Below, in pieces: positions 27,403 through 36,394 of a stretch of DNA of 64,000 bases (within the stretch, counting starts at the first letter, position 1; each line of letters starts with the position of its first letter). The notes under the pieces were generated by a model. That model was not told the origin of the DNA. It did not search any database and saw nothing but the letters and a program-made list of their open reading frames with translations. Location: NCBI RefSeq assembly GCF_020524005.1, contig NZ_JAIVKK010000011.1, positions 112,380 to 176,379 of the forward strand, given 5' to 3'. A program made the translations under genes and the position numbers. The stretch comes from Microbulbifer aggregans. GTDB lineage: Bacteria; Pseudomonadota; Gammaproteobacteria; Pseudomonadales; Cellvibrionaceae.

Positions 27403-28854
27403 CTAATCGGCCACTTCGATTGCTGGAGGTTTCCAGGTGCCATCGCCAGGGGGGAGTACGGAAGGCGGGTCCGTTTTTGGCCAGTACAAACGCATGGCCA
27501 GATAGATTGGTCCGTCCGGTGCGGGTAACCAGTTGGATTTAAGGTCCGCACCGGGCGAGTCCTTCTGAATGTAGATGGTTACCGAGCCATCATCGTTTTT
27601 CTTCATGTCAGGCAGCATTGGCGAATTGATCAGATATCGATTGATGGGGTTTTTGATCAGCAACTGGGTTTTGCCGTCATACATGGTTACAGACCAGAAG
27701 GCATTAACCGGCGGCAGCTCTCCTTTGGCAAAGGTGAGCGTATACTTGTGCTTGCTGCCATCGAGTGGTGTGCCTTTGCCATCGCTCCGCGTCATCGGGT
27801 AAGTGGCTTCCTCGGCATCATTGCCATAAATTCCCGCGCTGGCAGCTGCCGCGCGCAGCAGCCAGTTGCCATTGTAAAAGGCGCGATCGCCAAAAGCCGC
27901 GGCGATATTCCAGCCGTTTACTTTCGAGCCAAGACTATCCACCGCCCTGGCGATTTTCTGTTGGGCTTGACTCATACCTTGTGCGATAGCTTTGCGTTGC
28001 TCCTCAGGCAAATCCGTGATTGAAACCTTTTTGCCTGGACCGACGCCGATACGCGCGAGTTTTTCAAGAATTTCCTTGTCATCAGGATTAGCTGGTATCA
28101 GCTTAAGCACAAAATCGAGATAGGTGAAAAAATCGGACTGCATGGATTGTTTGTCGATTTTCGGAAAATCAATTTTTTCGGCGGCTGGGGGCGCCGGCTT
28201 GCCCAGAAAGGACGAAAGTGGTTGTGCCTTATATTGGGCCTGGATATCCCGCACGTTCTGGATATCTTCCGGGTTGAACAGTTGGGTACGGAATATGGCT
28301 TGTGAAAAATCCGAGCCGGCGACAAATACCTGATTGATGCCCGGCGGTTTTTCTCCCTGCCACCCTGGGCCCGCGATCATATAGTTGCCGGCTCCATTAC
28401 CGGTGGCGCGGCTGCCGATGTAGCCGTAATTGAATGTGTTTCCGTCCACCAGCTGGATCGAGTAGTAGCGCTTCTTGTCGATTGCCGGCACCGAGATGAC
28501 CATGGGTTCGGTTCGTAAATCCATCCACAGCATGGAGTAGGGCGTGTCGCTGTTGGGAGTGACCACGGCCGTATCCTTGTAGGTGAACACATTGGCGGAA
28601 TTGCTGAGTGTATTGAATGGGGCTTTGTACTGGCCGGAATCCTTATCGATCGTGAATTCGTACATGACGGCATAGTCCATGACGAGTGGCAGTCCGTAGA
28701 TAAAGCCTTCCTCGGCAATTTTCTGGGTTTCCTCGCTGGTTGGCCAGGATTGGGCGGAAATCGGGTTACTCAAAAGGCCGGCCAACAATAGAGTCAGCGC
28801 GAACAGTAATCGCAGACCCGTATCCTCTTCCAAAATGTGGGTTCGCAACATCAT
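27403..28854 (-). CDS. DUF1254/DUF1214 domain protein, exported
   Basis: A 483-residue product with a signal peptide (hydrophobic LLFALTLLLAGLLSNPISAQS). Residues about 40-170 are the DUF1254 domain (EEGFIYGLPLVMDYAVMYEF, NSDTPYSMLWMDLRTEPMVISVP, RYYSIQLVDGNTFNYGYIGSRATG), and the C-terminal part (about 350-475) is DUF1214 (TLTFAKGELPPVNAFWSVTMYDGKTQLLIKNPINRYLINSPML). Proteins of this type are widespread, are sometimes annotated as cell-envelope or ATP-synthase-like by error, and have no settled function. It is monocistronic, with a 175 bp divergent region to the sortase-target gene. Confidence 0.88.
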   Translation of the reverse strand: MMLRTHILEEDTGLRLLFALTLLLAGLLSNPISAQSWPTSEETQKIAEEGFIYGLPLVMDYAVMYEFTIDKDSGQYKAPFNTLSNSANVFTYKDTAVVTPNSDTPYSMLWMDLRTEPMVISVPAIDKKRYYSIQLVDGNTFNYGYIGSRATGNGAGNYMIAGPGWQGEKPPGINQVFVAGSDFSQAIFRTQLFNPEDIQNVRDIQAQYKAQPLSSFLGKPAPPAAEKIDFPKIDKQSMQSDFFTYLDFVLKLIPANPDDKEILEKLARIGVGPGKKVSITDLPEEQRKAIAQGMSQAQQKIARAVDSLGSKVNGWNIAAAFGDRAFYNGNWLLRAAAASAGIYGNDAEEATYPMTRSDGKGTPLDGSKHKYTLTFAKGELPPVNAFWSVTMYDGKTQLLIKNPINRYLINSPMLPDMKKNDDGSVTIYIQKDSPGADLKSNWLPAPDGPIYLAMRLYWPKTDPPSVLPPGDGTWKPPAIEVAD

Positions 28855-29029
28855 CGCGAAAGCCCTCTGTTGTCAAAGTAGGAGTAGTGTAGTTTGGCGG
28901 ATGGACCTCCCACGAACCCCGTTTGCCACAATTCGCCACAATTGATCCCGGCTGTGCCCGGGTTGAGCCCCAGCTTCGCCAAGTTGCAGCGGTTAAATAC
29001 CTTCAGAAACGAGATTGCTGGAGGCAAAC

Positions 29030-31414
29030 GTGAACCGATCTTTCTTTCAACCAGCGCGCATTTCGCGTGACCTTATGATCCTGCCCAATGACGAATATTA
29101 CCGGCGCCGTTACCGCAAGCGTCGCGGCGGCAGCTGGCTGTTGCTGGTGGTGACGGCCGCCGCAGTACTGCTGGCCGCCGTGGGTGCGCGTGCGACAGAA
29201 TCGGATATGACCCCAAACGCTAACGGAGCGGACGGTGTCAGCATCAATGACACCGGCAGCGGAGACCTGCTGTTTCGCGGCGGGGAACCCGGCCGCTATA
29301 TCCCCGCGATCCACCTGGGCACAAAGGTGGCGGTGAAAGTTCGGGGCCTGGTGGCTGAGGTGAACATCCAGCAGGAATTTTCCAATACCAGCCAGGACTG
29401 GCAGGAGGCGGTATACGTTCTACCGCTGCCGGAAAATGCGGCCGTCAACGGAATGGAAATTGTTGTTGGCGAGCGGCGCATTGTGGGCAAGGTGCGTGAA
29501 CGGGAAGAAGCACAGAAGGTGTATCGGGAGGCCAAGGCGGCAGGGAAGCGCGCCGCCCTTCTGGAACAGCAGCGTCCGAATCTTTTCACCAGCCGCGTTG
29601 CCAATATAGCGCCCGGCGAAAAAATCGCGGTAGAAGTGCGCTATTTACAGACCCTGCGATTCGACAGTGGTCAATTCAGCCTGCGGATTCCCAGTACCCT
29701 GACACCGCGTTATATCCCGGGCAACCCATTGCCCCAGGATAGCGAAGTGGCAGTGAACGCACACGGCTGGGCATTGCCCACGGACCAGGTTGCTGACGCA
29801 GACAAAATTACCCCGGCGATGATGCCAATGGCCGAACTTGCCAGGAATGGCAGCCACAAGATGACGCTGGATATCCAGCTGGGAATGGGATTGCCGCTGG
29901 TGGATATATTCAGTCCTTACCACGAAGTCAGCTTTCGCCGTGAGACGGGCCATCGTTACCAGGTTGAGCTGAAGGAGGGCAGCGCCGCGATGGATCGTGA
30001 CTTTGCCCTGCACTGGCGGCCACAGGCTTCGGCAATGCCATCGGCGGCACTGTTTGCCGAGCAGGCGGTGAAGCAGGGTGAAGACGCCGAATACGTGCAG
30101 CTACTGCTATTGCCGCCGGTAAGTGGGGATGCCTCGCCTAACAAACTGCCACGGGAAGTGGTTTATGTGGTCGACACATCCGGCTCGATGAGTGGAACTT
30201 CCATTCGCCAGGCCAAGGAAAGCCTGTTGCTCGCGCTGGCCCGGCTTTCGCCGCAAGATCGTTTCAACGTAATTGAATTCAACAGCAATTACCGCACTTT
30301 CTATCCGCGGCCTGTTGTTGCTACTGGGGATAATATTCGCGCAGCCAGGGATTGGGTTGAGTCGCTACAGGCAACAGGCGGGACCGAGATGGCGCCGGCG
30401 CTCAGGGAGGCGCTTTCCCAGCAATTGAATGACGAAGCCGGTGAACTGGTACGGCAGGTCATTTTCATTACCGATGGCGCTGTAGGTAATGAACGCGCCC
30501 TGTTTGAACTGATCCGCCAGCGGCTGGGCGAAACACGCTTGTTTACCGTAGGTATTGGCTCGGCGCCAAACAGTTTCTTTATGCGCAAGGCCGCTGAATT
30601 TGGGCGCGGCAGTTTTATCCAGATTGGTGACCTGAACGAAGTGCAAAGCAAAATGCGCACACTGTTTGAAAAACTGGAAAACCCGCTGGTAACCGATCTC
30701 GAAGTGCGTTGGCCGGCTGGAATGAAAGTGGAGGCCTATCCCAAGCGAATGCCCGACCTGTACCGTGGCGAACCGGTGCGACTGGTTGCCCGGGTAGATG
30801 GAAAGATGCTGGGGCGCGCAGGCAGCGGGCAGGTGATCGTCAGCGGCCGGCTGGCGGGTAAACGTTTTACCCGCGAAATCGCATTGGATTCGCTCCGGGT
30901 CGATAACGAAGGGAACGGCATCGGCAGTTTGTGGGCGCGGGCGAAAATTGCCGTGCTGCGGGATGAACAGCAGCAACAGGGACGCCTCAGTGGGACTGAC
31001 GGCGCCGAGGATTCACTGCGGAAAGAAATACTGCAACTGGCACTGGCCTACCAGCTGGCCAGTCCGTACACCAGCTTTGTCGCCGTGGAAGAAACACCGG
31101 TGCGACCGACCACGGAAAAATTGAAATCGAGCCCGGTGCCCAATGCGGTGGCGCGCGGTCAGATGCTACAGCAGCAGACTTATCCACAGACCGCCGTTGG
31201 CGTATACGGACAGTTATTGTGGGCCATGTTGCTGATTGGAATGGGCGCACTGTTGCGTATTGCTCACCGGATAAGCGGAAAACTGGGAGCCCTGCGTGTC
31301 CATTGGGCTAACGGCCTGCGCAGGTACTTGCGCAGATCCGTGCCGGACGTGCGCCGACGTCGCAACCGGCTGGAGGCCCGCCTGTTACTGGCCAATACAG
31401 GGAAGGGAAAATGA
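29030..31414 (+). CDS. Marine proteobacterial sortase target protein (VIT + VWA)
   Basis: Surface or periplasmic protein of 794 residues. After an N-terminal basic stretch and a membrane helix (SWLLLVVTAAAVLLAAVGARA), it carries a VIT domain (about 65-190, VKVRGLVAEVNIQQEFSNTSQDWQEAVYVLPLPENAAVNGMEI) and a VWA domain with the metal site VVYVVDTSGSMSG (about 375-545). Near the C-terminus is a sorting-signal-like stretch, YPQTA, then a membrane helix and an Arg-rich tail of about 55 residues. The GTG at 29030 has GGAGG 5 bases before it; the TTG at 29015 lies ahead of that site and is unlikely. The stop overlaps the sortase start (ATGA), so the two form one unit. Confidence 0.92.
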   Translation: MNRSFFQPARISRDLMILPNDEYYRRRYRKRRGGSWLLLVVTAAAVLLAAVGARATESDMTPNANGADGVSINDTGSGDLLFRGGEPGRYIPAIHLGTKVAVKVRGLVAEVNIQQEFSNTSQDWQEAVYVLPLPENAAVNGMEIVVGERRIVGKVREREEAQKVYREAKAAGKRAALLEQQRPNLFTSRVANIAPGEKIAVEVRYLQTLRFDSGQFSLRIPSTLTPRYIPGNPLPQDSEVAVNAHGWALPTDQVADADKITPAMMPMAELARNGSHKMTLDIQLGMGLPLVDIFSPYHEVSFRRETGHRYQVELKEGSAAMDRDFALHWRPQASAMPSAALFAEQAVKQGEDAEYVQLLLLPPVSGDASPNKLPREVVYVVDTSGSMSGTSIRQAKESLLLALARLSPQDRFNVIEFNSNYRTFYPRPVVATGDNIRAARDWVESLQATGGTEMAPALREALSQQLNDEAGELVRQVIFITDGAVGNERALFELIRQRLGETRLFTVGIGSAPNSFFMRKAAEFGRGSFIQIGDLNEVQSKMRTLFEKLENPLVTDLEVRWPAGMKVEAYPKRMPDLYRGEPVRLVARVDGKMLGRAGSGQVIVSGRLAGKRFTREIALDSLRVDNEGNGIGSLWARAKIAVLRDEQQQQGRLSGTDGAEDSLRKEILQLALAYQLASPYTSFVAVEETPVRPTTEKLKSSPVPNAVARGQMLQQQTYPQTAVGVYGQLLWAMLLIGMGALLRIAHRISGKLGALRVHWANGLRRYLRRSVPDVRRRRNRLEARLLLANTGKGK

Positions 31415-32007
31415 AATCGATAGTGCGATTTGGCTCCCTGATATTGGTGGTAGCGGGATTATGGCAGCTGGGTGGTTCCGCCTGGTTGTTGGCCAAAGCA
31501 GAACTGGCGCAATACCTGATCGCCAATGCGTGGGACCGGCAGCTCGCAAGCGGTACCCCCCACAAACCCTGGCCCTGGGCGGATACCTGGCCGGTCGCAA
31601 AGTTGCAGCTTGCGCAGCAGAAACCCCTGATGGTACTGAGCGGTACCAGCGGCCAGGCGCTCGCGTTTGGCCCGGGGCTACTGGAGTCCTCAGCCCTGCC
31701 GAATGACAGCGTGCAGGAAGCGCGCACCACGGTTATTGCAGCTCATAGGGATACGCATTTTCGCGGACTCGCGCAGTTGCAGGTTGGCAACCCGGTGCGA
31801 TTGCAGGGGGCGGACGGTAGCTGGCATCTCTTTCGAGTCAATCATACGCGTGTGGTAAACAGTCTTCGGGAGTCGCTCCCGGTGTACGCGGAACGGGACC
31901 TGGTCCTGGTTACCTGCTATCCCTTCGATGCGGTCGACGCCGGTGGGCCGCTCAGGTATGTGGTACACGCGAGCTATGAGCCCGGCGCTGCGAGTGTGCA
32001 GCTCTAA
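31411..32007 (+). CDS. Class GN sortase
   Basis: Gram-negative sortase, the dedicated partner of the upstream VIT/VWA protein. The 198 residues have an N-terminal membrane helix (FGSLILVVAGLWQLGGSAWLL) and the sortase beta-barrel with the catalytic triad in TVIAAHRDTHFRGL (His), LVLVTCYPFDAVDAGG (Cys) and PLRYVVHA (Arg). Class GN enzymes occur in pairs with one substrate, exactly as here with a 4 bp overlap. The biological role of the pair is not established. Confidence 0.94.
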   Translation: MKSIVRFGSLILVVAGLWQLGGSAWLLAKAELAQYLIANAWDRQLASGTPHKPWPWADTWPVAKLQLAQQKPLMVLSGTSGQALAFGPGLLESSALPNDSVQEARTTVIAAHRDTHFRGLAQLQVGNPVRLQGADGSWHLFRVNHTRVVNSLRESLPVYAERDLVLVTCYPFDAVDAGGPLRYVVHASYEPGAASVQL

Positions 32008-32210
32008 TTCGCGTCTTACTTGGCGTTTCGCCACGGTGCTTCAGGGAGGGGAGGGATCTCTCAAAAATTATAAAGTATATACATTAGGTCAAATGCTTTG
32101 GTAATCTCGGGACAGAGTAGACAGTGGTAAGCCCTGGTTGGCTTTCGCGGTAGTAGCCATTGGTGCTTTTCACTCGTTGTCATCCACCTGAATAGATTAT
32201 CGAGGCAGAC

Positions 32211-34361
32211 ATGGGTTATCGCTCCAATATCAAACATAAACTCGTATTGGCCATCGCCGCGGCACAGCTGGGTGTTGTTGGTGTACCGGTATTCGCGCAG
32301 GACTCACAGGAAGGTAGCGGGGCCGGGCAGAGAGCGCTGGAAGAAGTTGTGGTGACCGCCCGCAAGCGCGAAGAGAGTATGCAATCCGTTCCCATTGCGG
32401 TTACTGCACTGGATGCCGCTACCCTGGAAGCCCGGCAGATCGGTGCGGTGGAAGACCTTGGCCGGGCAGTGCCCAATCTCCTGACAACCCCCGCTTCCGG
32501 CAGCCCGACCAATACGCGTATTTTCATGCGCGGGCTTGGCCAGGGAGAGAGCAGCCAGCCTACCGCCGAGTCCGCCGTTGGCCTGTATATCGATGACGTG
32601 TATGTAGCGCGCTCCAACGGTGCCAATATCGGACTCTACGATATCGAGCGTATCGAGGTATTGCGCGGACCCCAGGGCTCACTTTACGGGCGTAACTCCA
32701 CCACCGGCGCGATCAAGGTGGTTACCCGTAAACCCACGGCAGAACCGGATTTTTCCCTGCGCCTGAGCACCGGGGAGTTGGACAACATCGGTGGCAAACT
32801 GTCTGGCTCTGTGGCGGTTGGCAGTGACTGGGCTGCCGGGGTCAGCGCGATGTATTTCGAACAGGGTGGGTATATTTCCCGTATCGACAGTACTTCCGGT
32901 GAACAGCAGGAAACCGGGTTGAATGCGCGCGAGTACGGTGGTGTGCGTGCAACGTTGAGTCGGTTGGTACAGGACGACTTCAGTGCAGACCTGAGCGTTT
33001 ACTATTTCACCGATGACGGGGATGCCTCTTATATCACACCCATGGATGCGGCCACTGGCGCCCCCCTGTTTGACGGCGATCTCTACGCGACCGGCACCAG
33101 CGCGCCGCAGTTCGCAACCGCCGACCAGTTTGGCTTCAGTGCCAATTTGGCACGTGAATTTGGCGAGTTTACGTTGCGCTCGATTACCGCTTACCGGAAT
33201 GTCGAGAACGACAATCTGATCGATATTTCAGGGCGCGACAGCTGGTATATCGATACCCAGGTGGATAGCGCCCAGTTCTCGCAGGAAATCCAGCTGTTGG
33301 GCAGTGCGTTCGAGCAGCGGCTCGACTGGCTCGCCGGCCTGTACTACCTGAGTGAGCAGAGTGACTCGCTGACGACCAATACTATCAGCCAGTTTATTCA
33401 GAGTACCCAGGATTACACCGTTGAAACAGACTCCCAGGCGCTGTTTGGGCAGGCAACCTGGCACGCATCGGACATCATCGACCTTACTCTGGGGCTGCGT
33501 TACACCCGCGACGACAAAACCTTCGATGGCAGTACCGAGAGCAATATCATCTTCCAGAACGGCGCCAACCGACTGCGGAAATCGTTTGACGACGTGACCC
33601 CGAAATTCGGGGTAGATATCCAGGCGACGGATGAAATGATGATGTATGCATCGGTCGCCAAAGGGTTCAAAGCCGGAGGATTCCAGGGGCGCGCGCTGAA
33701 CGCGGATGATCAGCTGGTGCCCTATGATGCGGAGCAGGTCTGGACCTATGAAGCGGGGATCAAGTCCGAGTGGCTGCAGAACCGTCTGCGCTTCAATGCC
33801 AATTACTTCCTGAATCAGTTCAAGGACCTGCAGCTGAACTCCCTCAATATCCAGGCTGGCGGCGGCACTGTGATCCAGAATGCCGCGGAAGCGGAAGTGG
33901 ATGGCATAGAGATGGAGTTGACCTATATGGCGAGTGATCGCCTCTTCGTTGTCGCCAACTATGCCACTGCCTGGGGAGACTATGAAGAGCTGGCGGCCAA
34001 TGTAAGCGGTGTCACGCTCGACTCTGAATTGCCGGGCACGCCGCGGGTTAACGCTTCGATCGGCGTAGAGCACAGCACCAGTTTCAGCGCCGGTGAACTG
34101 CTGTGGGGGCTGGATTACCAGCACACCTCGGAAGTTCAGCCGGGGGCATCGACCAGTCCTCTGGTGGAAGTACCGCGACTCGATTTGTTCAACGGCTTTG
34201 TCAAATTCACCGATGCGGGGGAGCGCTGGAGCGTGGGGCTCTTTGGTACCAATCTGGGTGACAAGGCCTACCACTACACCGGGTTTACTTTTAGCAGTTT
34301 TGAAGCGGTTTACGCGGCATCGCCAAGGCTGATCAAGGCGGTGGTGGATTACCGTTTCTAA
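32211..34361 (+). CDS. TonB-dependent receptor
   Basis: Outer-membrane active transporter of 716 residues. A signal peptide (about 1-30, ending VFAQ) is followed by a TonB-box region EEVVVTARKREE, the plug domain (SVPIAVTALDAATLEARQIGAVEDLGRAVPNLL, RGPQGSLYGRNSTTGAIKVVTRKP) and a 22-strand barrel ending in VDYRF with the terminal Phe. No N-terminal STN signalling domain is present. It lies 60 bp upstream of a sugar-type MFS symporter, suggesting joint uptake of one nutrient through both membranes. The substrate cannot be read from the sequence. Confidence 0.95.
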   Translation: MGYRSNIKHKLVLAIAAAQLGVVGVPVFAQDSQEGSGAGQRALEEVVVTARKREESMQSVPIAVTALDAATLEARQIGAVEDLGRAVPNLLTTPASGSPTNTRIFMRGLGQGESSQPTAESAVGLYIDDVYVARSNGANIGLYDIERIEVLRGPQGSLYGRNSTTGAIKVVTRKPTAEPDFSLRLSTGELDNIGGKLSGSVAVGSDWAAGVSAMYFEQGGYISRIDSTSGEQQETGLNAREYGGVRATLSRLVQDDFSADLSVYYFTDDGDASYITPMDAATGAPLFDGDLYATGTSAPQFATADQFGFSANLAREFGEFTLRSITAYRNVENDNLIDISGRDSWYIDTQVDSAQFSQEIQLLGSAFEQRLDWLAGLYYLSEQSDSLTTNTISQFIQSTQDYTVETDSQALFGQATWHASDIIDLTLGLRYTRDDKTFDGSTESNIIFQNGANRLRKSFDDVTPKFGVDIQATDEMMMYASVAKGFKAGGFQGRALNADDQLVPYDAEQVWTYEAGIKSEWLQNRLRFNANYFLNQFKDLQLNSLNIQAGGGTVIQNAAEAEVDGIEMELTYMASDRLFVVANYATAWGDYEELAANVSGVTLDSELPGTPRVNASIGVEHSTSFSAGELLWGLDYQHTSEVQPGASTSPLVEVPRLDLFNGFVKFTDAGERWSVGLFGTNLGDKAYHYTGFTFSSFEAVYAASPRLIKAVVDYRF

Positions 34362-34421
34362 AGCCGGCCCTCATACAGCTCCCGTTTGCTGAACTCCCAA
34401 TAACCGGAAAAGTACACGCAC

Positions 34422-35789
34422 ATGCATGAGAAGGCGGAAAATAAAATGGGGATCTGGTCTCTGGCTGCCTATGGGAGTCTGGCCGCACCGTTGAGTATCG
34501 TGTTTACCCCGCTGATTCTCTTCCTGCCTCCCATGTATGCCACCGAGGTCGGGCTCAGCCTGACTACGGTGGGGTTACTTTTCCTGCTGGCGCGATTTTG
34601 GGATGCGGTGACGGATCCGATCGTTGGCCGCCTGTGTGATCGGTGGCAATTCTCTTTCGGGCGCCGCAAGGTCTGGATCCTGTGTACTGCACCATTATTG
34701 ATGTTGATGGCCTGGCTGTTTTTCCAGCCTCCGGCGGGCGTCTCGGCCGTGTATCTTTTGTGCATGATCCTGCTTTTTTATCCGGTCTGGACCATGGTCA
34801 TGATCCCGTACCAATCGTGGGGAATAGAGCTCAGCCAGAACTACCAGCAACGCACCCGCATCGCCGGTTTCCGCGAAATTGCCTCGATGATCGGAACCAC
34901 TGCGGTACTCGGTGTGCCGATGTTTTTGCTTGATGCTGGCGGCGCTACCAAGCGGGAAGTACTGGGGCTGATGTGTGGGATGTTTCTTGTATTCTTTCCC
35001 GTGGCGGTGATGCTGGCCCTGTGGAAAACTCCGGACAAAAGCGGGAGTCGCGTATCGCCCCGGGTGAACTTGCGGGAGCTACTTCAGGTGCTGTGGTCAA
35101 ACGCCCCGTTCGTTTCCATCGCCGGTGCTTACTTTATTGTGCAGTTCGCTTATGGCATGTACCTGTCTGTCATTCAGCTGTTTATTATTTCAGCACTCGG
35201 TCTTGGTAAAGATTTTCTGCTGCTGGTATTCATCAAACACATCATTGCCATATTGTGTGTCGGGTTCTGGGTGCGGGTCTCCCGCCGGCTGGGCAAGCAC
35301 ATTGCCTACGGTATTTGCCTTTTGTTAACCGCTGTTGCGCTGGTTGCTTTCAGCTCCATCGATCCCGGCAATTTTGTGCAGGCTTTGGTGCTGTTTGTCT
35401 TCCTCGGCATTGTGACCGCGCCGATACTGGTTTTCCCTCCCGCGATTGTCGCCGACACCATTGATTACGGCCGCTGGAAAACCGGTAACGCTGACACGGG
35501 TCTCTATATGGCTATCCTGCAGCTGATCAATAAATCCGCCCTCGCCATGGCGATTGGTGTGACCTTTCCTCTACTGGACTGGGCGGGGTTTGAGGAAGGG
35601 GGAAGCAACAGTGCTCTGGCCTGGACTGTCATGCATGGACTGGTCAGCTGGGTGCCAGCGCTAATCTTGCTGGTGGCGGCGGTTGTGATTTGGCGCTTTC
35701 CGCTTACCCAGCGTCGCCTCGGCGGGATACAGTTGCGTCTGGCGTCCCGGGAGAGAGGGCAAACCGCCTCAGCGTTGAATACTCCGTGA
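34422..35789 (+). CDS. MFS transporter, GPH-type symporter
   Basis: Inner-membrane symporter of 455 residues with twelve predicted helices, of the glycoside-pentoside-hexuronide:cation family. Hallmarks are LLFLLARFWDAVTDPIVGRLCDR after the second helix, FGRRKVWILCTAPLLMLMAWLFF, and IPYQSWGIELSQNYQQRTRIAGFREI, with a second-half DTIDYGRWKTGNADTGLYMAI. Two starts are possible, 34422 and 34446 (MGIWSLAAYG); the shorter form begins nearer the first helix. It is downstream of the TonB receptor, so a glycoside or related compound is a likely substrate. Confidence 0.92.
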   Translation: MHEKAENKMGIWSLAAYGSLAAPLSIVFTPLILFLPPMYATEVGLSLTTVGLLFLLARFWDAVTDPIVGRLCDRWQFSFGRRKVWILCTAPLLMLMAWLFFQPPAGVSAVYLLCMILLFYPVWTMVMIPYQSWGIELSQNYQQRTRIAGFREIASMIGTTAVLGVPMFLLDAGGATKREVLGLMCGMFLVFFPVAVMLALWKTPDKSGSRVSPRVNLRELLQVLWSNAPFVSIAGAYFIVQFAYGMYLSVIQLFIISALGLGKDFLLLVFIKHIIAILCVGFWVRVSRRLGKHIAYGICLLLTAVALVAFSSIDPGNFVQALVLFVFLGIVTAPILVFPPAIVADTIDYGRWKTGNADTGLYMAILQLINKSALAMAIGVTFPLLDWAGFEEGGSNSALAWTVMHGLVSWVPALILLVAAVVIWRFPLTQRRLGGIQLRLASRERGQTASALNTP

Positions 35790-36394
35790 GGGAGAACTTC
35801 CGGTTAAAAACGGACAGGTAGGGCCTTGCCATTGGTCAGGCCAACAGGCTCGGTTGTCCGCACTCAGGGCGTATTAGTGGTATGTTCGTGACCGAGAATC
35901 AAATTTCAGACTCTATTTTGTAATTTAATTTCCCGGTTTCGCGACAAAATCATCCGTGAAACCCCGGTTTGAAAAACAAATTGTTTTGCAATTTGGTTTT
36001 ATTTGTTACTAAATGTCCTATCTGGAAAAACGTTTGTAGTAATACTACAATCCCCTCCGCTTGAGCACTTGGAACCTGAATTGTGGGCGAGCGCGAGTGT
36101 TAGCCCTAATGTTCAGGTCTTGGATTCAACGCCGAATTCAAAGTCGAGCCGGTAAACGGAACCTCTGGATCCAGAGACCCTAACCGGCGGTATTCAGGTC
36201 GCACAGTCCCTTATTTACTCTCCAGTGGTGAATCGCTGAGCAGTGAGCGTTGCTTTTCCGCCACTTAGGGTGGCGAATTGGCGAAGTGGAGTAGGTAGGG
36301 CGGGGTAAATTTCCGCCAATAAGGTACTGTTGCGCGCAAAATTCTGACCATAAAAAAACCGACTCGACGTCGCATATTCGCCGAGGAGCATTTA
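35790..36394 (+). other. Long leader/promoter region of aceEF
   Basis: 605 bp without a gene. A/T-rich between about 35905 and 36050, with an imperfect inverted repeat AAACAAATTG/CAATTTGGTTT (35974-35999) and a perfect palindrome at 36034-36050. The 340 bp after that carry no open frame of note and form a long potential 5' leader of aceE. A GAGGAG ribosome site lies at 36382-36387. Confidence 0.6.
36034..36050. promoter_or_regulatory. Perfect 17 bp palindrome, candidate operator of aceEF
   Basis: TTGTAGTA-A-TACTACAA. The GT...AC half-site spacing is like GntR/FadR-subfamily operators (PdhR and LldR boxes have related symmetry). It lies 345 bp upstream of aceE in the A/T-rich promoter region. 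No regulator gene is adjacent. Confidence 0.55.
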
